Source: DASPJR01 sp035628505
GTDB lineage: Bacteria > Planctomycetota > SZUA-567 > H5-PLA8
Assembly (NCBI GenBank): GCA_035628505.1
Contig: DASPJR010000104.1
Coordinates: 21,408-85,407, forward strand
Length of the DNA: 64,000 bases
Reading direction: 5' to 3'
This document shows, in pieces, positions 60,201-64,000 of this stretch (the first letter of the stretch is position 1; each line of letters opens with the position of its first letter). Under the pieces are notes generated by a model. That model saw only the letters and a program-made list of their open reading frames with translations. It was not told the origin of the DNA and made no database searches. Position numbers and translations under genes: made by a program.

Positions 60201-63200
60201 GCGCCCGGGGCTCAAGGCGACCGGCCCCTGCAGTTCGACGCCCAGCGTGTGCGTGCCCGAGCCGTGAATCTGCACAAACGGAATTCCACGTTCGTGCGCG
60301 ATACTAGCGGGCTGGCCGTTGATGGTCAGCGCGACCAGGCGGCTGATGCCGAAATCGAGCGGCACTTTCGCCCAGCCTTTGGCGTCGAAGGTGATCACTT
60401 CAAGCGTGCCCGTGCAGGTGTAGCGTCCATCGTTCACGGCCATGGAATACGCGGCGTTCCCGAGCGCAGCGCGCACAGGTGTCGCGGGGGTGAGGACTTC
60501 GACATCGGCAACATTGAAGCGGCCGTCGTCTCCCGAATCGTACGTTCCCGTCAGGCGGATTGACTTGACAGTGCGGCGCGTAAACGCGTGAGTCTGCCAG
60601 CCCCGGAAGTTTCCGCGCGTGCGGTCCAGCAGTGTTGTGTAGCGCGTGCCATCCTCTGAAAGTTCCAGCGTATAGCGCGAGAAGCGGCGCGGATCGTCAG
60701 GCAGGTGAATGCGAACACGCTCGACCGGCTCGGCCTTTGCCAGCGTGATCACAAATGCCTGGCCGCTCTTCCAGTTCGTATATGCAAAACCCTCGGGCTT
60801 GCCGTCGATCAGGCGCTCGGGATGCTGCCCGCCCGACACAATTGCGCCGCTTGCTGAAAGCGCGAGATTGCGGCGGTCATCAAGCGTAGGCATCTCCGGC
60901 TCGGCCGGCTGCTTCTCCGGATTGGCGCGCGCCATCAGCTCGAGAAAAACTGACTTGGGCACATACACTTTCGTCTTCGCCGGATCAGCATCGGGAGATT
61001 TTACATCCTCTTTCGCATAAGGAATCAGCACGCTCTCACCGGCGTTTGCGCCGTAGCCGGCGAGCGCAATGAACAGGATCGCGGCTGTGGCTGCGGCAGG
61101 CGCGGAAATCTGACGCTTGCGCACGGCAGCGAAAGCCAGCGCGAAGAGAGCTCCGACGGCGGAAAGGCTAAGCCCTTCGCAGAATGGAATCATCAGCAGC
61201 GGCGACTGCCAGTCCAAGGCTGGCGGCAGAAGTGTGCCGAGCAGCAGGCCAGCGCCGATGAACTGAAGCGCGGCACGAGACGAACGGGCCCGCGCGAGCC
61301 ATAAAGCGAACAATACCGTTAGCAGAAAAACGCTACGTGCGGCAAAGCGCGACCAGTTGCTTTCGCGGTAAGCGAGGACCGCATGCCCCGCGCCGCCCAG
61401 CTTGCTTGCGCGCAGCAGCACGCCTTCGGGAATCGACAACGCTCCTGCAATTCGTTCTTTCGGTTCTGCATTCTTGCCGGCGTTCTCGTTTGCGAGCAGT
61501 TGCTGCGAGGCGAAGCCTGCCTGCGGTTGCGCCAATTGAGTGCTTCGCTGCGGCTCCGCGCCGATCAGCCGCACCGTCGCGGCAACCGGTGGCGTTTCCC
61601 ACGCAGTCCAGCGCGGGTACTGTCCTGAAAAAAGACGAGACCAGAAGGTTGCGGCGAAAAACTGCGGCGGCTGAGATTGTTCGCTCGCGACGTTTCCGCC
61701 GCTGATGTCGACGTGGTACGACGGCGGATAATGAATCTTCCAGTTTGTTGCGCCGACGGGAATCTCCAGCAGATCCGGCGCGAACTCGTCCCACGTTCCG
61801 GAATTGCCGAGCGCTGCGGTTTGGCGCTGATACACCATCTCGATTTGCGCAAAACTGCGCGGCGGAAGCGGAACCGAGAGCACGCCGGGCGCTGATGCTT
61901 TGACCGGGCGGACGCTCTGGCCGTCCACGTACAGTCCGATGAGCGTTGCATCGAGTGGCAGCTTCACGGCCATGTATTGCTGGCGCGCGTACGAGAGCAG
62001 GAAGTCCGCGTGCGTGCGGCTCATGCCGGAGGCGTCGATCGTTGTGGTGAGATTCAGTTCGCGCGCGAGGCTGCTGAGCGTCGGCGAGCGTTCCAGTACG
62101 TGCGAGCGGTACGTTCCGGCCGCGGCGCCCGGCACAAACGTGAACGCGTGCAGCGCGCGTCCGGTTTGAAAGGGCCTGGCGAATTCCGGAGTGTCTTCGA
62201 GCGATGCAGGCTGCAGCGCCTCGCCGGGTTGAACATCCAGCTTCACCACGCCGGCACTCTGAAATACCAGGCGGCGCCGGCTGTCAAAGTTTCCATCGAG
62301 ACGAATATCGGGAATCGTTGTGTCGGTATCTGCTGCGAGCGGCGCGCGGTATTCGATGCGGAGCATACGCACGCCCTGCCAGGCTGTGTTGAAACGCACG
62401 CGGCGTTGATTGACCTTCGAATCAGCGCCCGGCGCAATCTCCTTGATGTCGAGCCCCTTTATATAGAGCGGGTCTTTCGCTTCAGCGGGCAGATTGACCG
62501 TGAGCTCCTCAACTGCGCGGTCGACCAGCGCCAGGCGGATATCGCTGCGAACCCAGACCTCGCGCTCCTGCGTCAGAACATGCGTGACAAGCTCGTACTC
62601 GCCGCGCGGTTTCTTCTGTGAAAGTTCCAGGCTTAGTTCGCCGCCCGCTGCGTCGCTTCCCAGCGCCGCCCGCAGAGCCGCTTCGCTGATCCCCGCCTGC
62701 TCGTGACGGCCGGGAAGCTCCGAGCGCCAGAGAGGCATCGGGCCAAACGTGACGTCGATCGCCGGATGCATACTGAGCCCCAGATACGTGTTCGTACGCC
62801 GCGCGCCGGCAACTGCGGGCGTCGAAACCTTCAGTGTGCGCGACGTCCAGTCGGCCTCTCCCCACGCAGGATCATTCAGACGGAACGTGGCGCCGAGGTT
62901 CAGCGGCTGCGAAGCGTCGGCTGCATCGGACAGAGCGATCGTCCAGATTTCGCTCTCGCTTTCGCGCGACAGCTCTGCCTTGATTCCGCGGCGCGTCTGG
63001 CGTTCCGAGAGGCTGGCCAGCGTCCACGGCGAGGGCACGGTGAGCCGAACTTCGTAGATGCGGCCCTGCGCGGGCTGAATCGAGTACGCCGCCTTCAGCA
63101 AAACGTTTTTCTCATCCACAACCATGTGAAGAACGCTTTGCGTATCAAAGATCGCGGGATTGGGCTGCACTCCCGCTTGAAGCTTCGCCTGCGCACTTTC

Positions 63201-64000
63201 CATGACAAACAAACGCGCCACCGCGCCGCCGGAAATTTTACTCGCATCTGCGAGCGCCGCCGGCTGCTCGTTTAAAGCCAGCTCGCGAAAGCCGGCGGAC
63301 TGCGCAATCGCCACACGGCTGCCGGGAGATTGAAGCAGCGCGAGGTAACGCGTGTCCTGCCGGGCGTCTTTCAGCTCAAAGCAGCCGAGCTCGAAAGGTC
63401 CGGGCGGAGCGACGAGAATGCCGTCGCCTTTCAGCTGAATATCGCCCAGCACCGGTTTCTCGAGAAGCACACGGATCGTCTCGCCATCACGGTGCCACGA
63501 ATGAACATTGGGCCCGCTGAGCCGCACCAGGCGGCCGCCCGGCGGCTGGATAAACGTCAATTCGTCGCTGCGCCGGCGAGCGATTGTTACGCGCGCGGCC
63601 CAGTTGAACGCGGGGCTGGCGCGTTCGAGCAGGTACGCGATCTGTTGTTCCGCGAGCAGCAGAGGCGGCGTTTTCTGCGCGTCGTACTTGCGCTTCCAGC
63701 TGAGGCTGATCCCCGAATCGCTCTGCATTGCGCCGAGCCCGACAGTAAAGAGCGTGGTGTTTGCCGCGTCATCGAATGTTGTCTCAACGGGAAAAGCTTC
63801 ACCGAGCATCGTCGCGCGGCCTGACACGCTGAGCTGAAGCCGTGCAGCGGTGCTGTTCAGCAGCCTTCCGCTGAGCTTCTGAACATCCTCTTCGCGTTGC
63901 AGCGGCAGTGAAAACGAGATGCTTCCGCTGTGCTGGCCCTCTCCTTTAAGGAGGAGATAGCAATGTTCTTTGTCCGTGATCGCCCAGCCGGGTTTGCCGT
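57204..64000 (-). CDS. Giant membrane-anchored protein, 5' truncated at window edge; F5/8 type C domain and internal duplication
   Basis: The frame stays open to base 64000, so at least ~2,264 residues are visible and the start lies outside; a GTG at 63827 is inside the frame and not credible as the start. From N to C: beta-rich region; a module with V-D-G-Q-S-V and P-S-Y-H-V-D-I-S-G-G-N-V (61690-62010); three or four TM helices (61050-61345); an F5/8 type C-like domain (60485-60880: L-A-L-S-A-S-G, L-I-D-G-K-P, W-Q-T-H-A-F, V-A-D-V-E-V); more beta domains; a second module copy with V-D-G-Q-P-V and E-D-Y-E-V-T-R-T-G-G-N-V (58000-58340); coiled coil (57680-57960); and a final TM helix with a K-rich tail (57210-57280). 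Likely a large envelope protein. Family not recognised. Confidence 0.82.
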   Translation of the reverse strand, partial: GKPGWAITDKEHCYLLLKGEGQHSGSISFSLPLQREEDVQKLSGRLLNSTAARLQLSVSGRATMLGEAFPVETTFDDAANTTLFTVGLGAMQSDSGISLSWKRKYDAQKTPPLLLAEQQIAYLLERASPAFNWAARVTIARRRSDELTFIQPPGGRLVRLSGPNVHSWHRDGETIRVLLEKPVLGDIQLKGDGILVAPPGPFELGCFELKDARQDTRYLALLQSPGSRVAIAQSAGFRELALNEQPAALADASKISGGAVARLFVMESAQAKLQAGVQPNPAIFDTQSVLHMVVDEKNVLLKAAYSIQPAQGRIYEVRLTVPSPWTLASLSERQTRRGIKAELSRESESEIWTIALSDAADASQPLNLGATFRLNDPAWGEADWTSRTLKVSTPAVAGARRTNTYLGLSMHPAIDVTFGPMPLWRSELPGRHEQAGISEAALRAALGSDAAGGELSLELSQKKPRGEYELVTHVLTQEREVWVRSDIRLALVDRAVEELTVNLPAEAKDPLYIKGLDIKEIAPGADSKVNQRRVRFNTAWQGVRMLRIEYRAPLAADTDTTIPDIRLDGNFDSRRRLVFQSAGVVKLDVQPGEALQPASLEDTPEFARPFQTGRALHAFTFVPGAAAGTYRSHVLERSPTLSSLARELNLTTTIDASGMSRTHADFLLSYARQQYMAVKLPLDATLIGLYVDGQSVRPVKASAPGVLSVPLPPRSFAQIEMVYQRQTAALGNSGTWDEFAPDLLEIPVGATNWKIHYPPSYHVDISGGNVASEQSQPPQFFAATFWSRLFSGQYPRWTAWETPPVAATVRLIGAEPQRSTQLAQPQAGFASQQLLANENAGKNAEPKERIAGALSIPEGVLLRASKLGGAGHAVLAYRESNWSRFAARSVFLLTVLFALWLARARSSRAALQFIGAGLLLGTLLPPALDWQSPLLMIPFCEGLSLSAVGALFALAFAAVRKRQISAPAAATAAILFIALAGYGANAGESVLIPYAKEDVKSPDADPAKTKVYVPKSVFLELMARANPEKQPAEPEMPTLDDRRNLALSASGAIVSGGQHPERLIDGKPEGFAYTNWKSGQAFVITLAKAEPVERVRIHLPDDPRRFSRYTLELSEDGTRYTTLLDRTRGNFRGWQTHAFTRRTVKSIRLTGTYDSGDDGRFNVADVEVLTPATPVRAALGNAAYSMAVNDGRYTCTGTLEVITFDAKGWAKVPLDFGISRLVALTINGQPASIAHERGIPFVQIHGSGTHTLGVELQGPVALSPGRAQLNAQVVCGTATRVSISLPGDVEIETKSLPAGAWIEKDAAAKSQRCELDLGSSAKSFSVAWQSPDIRAKGASQIASRSYQQLLLGPDGYSVARIDRIGIDGNPVDQLSFKIIGNWEIASVTAPDLAEWNVTGEGAGRRLRLYFQKPVSNLVIQASGWAPFFGSSEQVAALSLENAVRQDGFIGLQHGNGRRFTVASLSALKRASTQDLSAVFSLPAENLPDRLYHWHESLASATLSAEADVGQVSIETQLVGVILPEQLIASARSRYTASGRAPLRHEVDLPAGWNVRTVRCSAMRDWEVLELNGRQRLVVYFSTRAAQGTEIIWAAESKLQIQQDKLALDLPLPRCAGDSKVTESIDWVLAADDSLSLSQAAGTTMTPVPIERAPQWVRLDARQSYRFAFRSAKADSKLLLEVSRQASVGSAVVVSFVRAADENVQVNARCRLRIEQAGRDRFTFKLPAGAKLISLNARNLRSREVLEKPDGDRVTALLQSAVSGEQIIDLAFRLPRQPGQDISVDSIVIEDGEIKQTEHFVGVMQAERGLVAVAARKGLNKTLEIEELPFVPQNVSRASLTAAYAAEADWSLTLRQPDVKVETGQAAEVSLAVLKTVIAADGGVRSIATYSIRNRALQFLQIQMPADGSLWGVLVDGQPVTVSHAQQGGANILLIPIQRMSLTDLPIEVALIYESARIPLPAAYQSFTPLAPKVLDMPVVQTYWQLYVPEDYEVTRTGGNVKDVASSVLIGGRLTSNINEVERLVKIADNAESSYQRRKALRNLARKQQELNDNATVLNNVGRAINDDELKRIGRDELNMQITGNSGVQQQAQMWQMRLNERSKDIEEAVAGGADAEQQQAFFDTCGFLENGWRGGQRFKQVRADAPRPATGDVPLAELLNLRAFAGFGKGEIPPPPASHIARQKEPLPAEGGLREGGDGQLLVEKGAADLRVQEKGTRLTFRRVEGHPELTITMRSKTSSWRYGSIVALVAIALAFGVLRFKKK

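Overview
This 64 kb, GC-rich window looks chromosomal and fits the PVC superphylum, most likely Planctomycetota. The evidence is six secreted sulfatases, a paired CxxCH/DUF1549-DUF1585-type protein and DUF1501 protein, a large membrane-spanning Ser/Thr-kinase-like protein, PQQ-type propellers, many long secreted multidomain proteins, and gaps full of dispersed repeats. No rRNA, tRNA, CRISPR array, integrase or transposase was recognised. The phylum is an inference from gene content.

Layout. 1-11 kb: the end of a KefB/TrkA-N-type protein, a small membrane protein, a 1,486-aa secreted metzincin-type protease with four copies of a ~130-aa module, an MDR dehydrogenase, a membrane-anchored thermonuclease homologue, a secreted beta-rich protein and a mannose-1-phosphate guanylyltransferase. 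11-18.6 kb: a transmembrane protein whose kinase domain has lost all catalytic residues, homospermidine synthase, an SGNH hydrolase and a GlsB-type membrane protein. 18.6-19.8 kb: a 1.2 kb gene-free block of repeats and hairpins. 19.8-35.3 kb: an 818-aa secreted protein with an internal duplication, an alpha/beta esterase, a PQQ propeller, two paralogous TPR proteins, purC, metK, a sugar-phosphate isomerase-like protein and a frameshifted PD40/PKD/LamG gene. 35.6-44.5 kb: a sulfatase, a histidine kinase/response regulator pair, and the cytochrome-like + DUF1501 pair.

44.6-54.6 kb is the most coherent locus. An IclR-family regulator is followed by five tandem sulfatases on the opposite strand (gaps 13-18 nt). 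Divergent from these is an esterase/SMP-30 fusion. A 16-bp palindrome, GTTCCAT-NN-ATGGAAC, occurs over the iclR start codon and again in the sulfatase/esterase divergent promoter, so the regulator probably controls both itself and the cluster. The likely task is stripping sulfate and acyl groups from a sulfated polysaccharide outside the cytoplasm.

54.6-64 kb: an AT-richer gap with one small orphan gene and a run of hairpins, a DNA-binding protein with a sigma-like C-terminal half, and the C-terminal ~2,260 residues of a giant membrane protein that runs off the window.

The intergenic space holds at least seven dispersed repeat families: long TTCGAA-rich palindromes, heptamer arrays, 10-bp phased arrays, CCCTCTCCC palindromes, CTCTGCG/CTCCGTG arrays, GCCAAGACGCC elements and a GC-rich GACGCCGGCGG element. 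Three of them run into coding sequence, where they supply start codons, a signal-peptide core or a linker.
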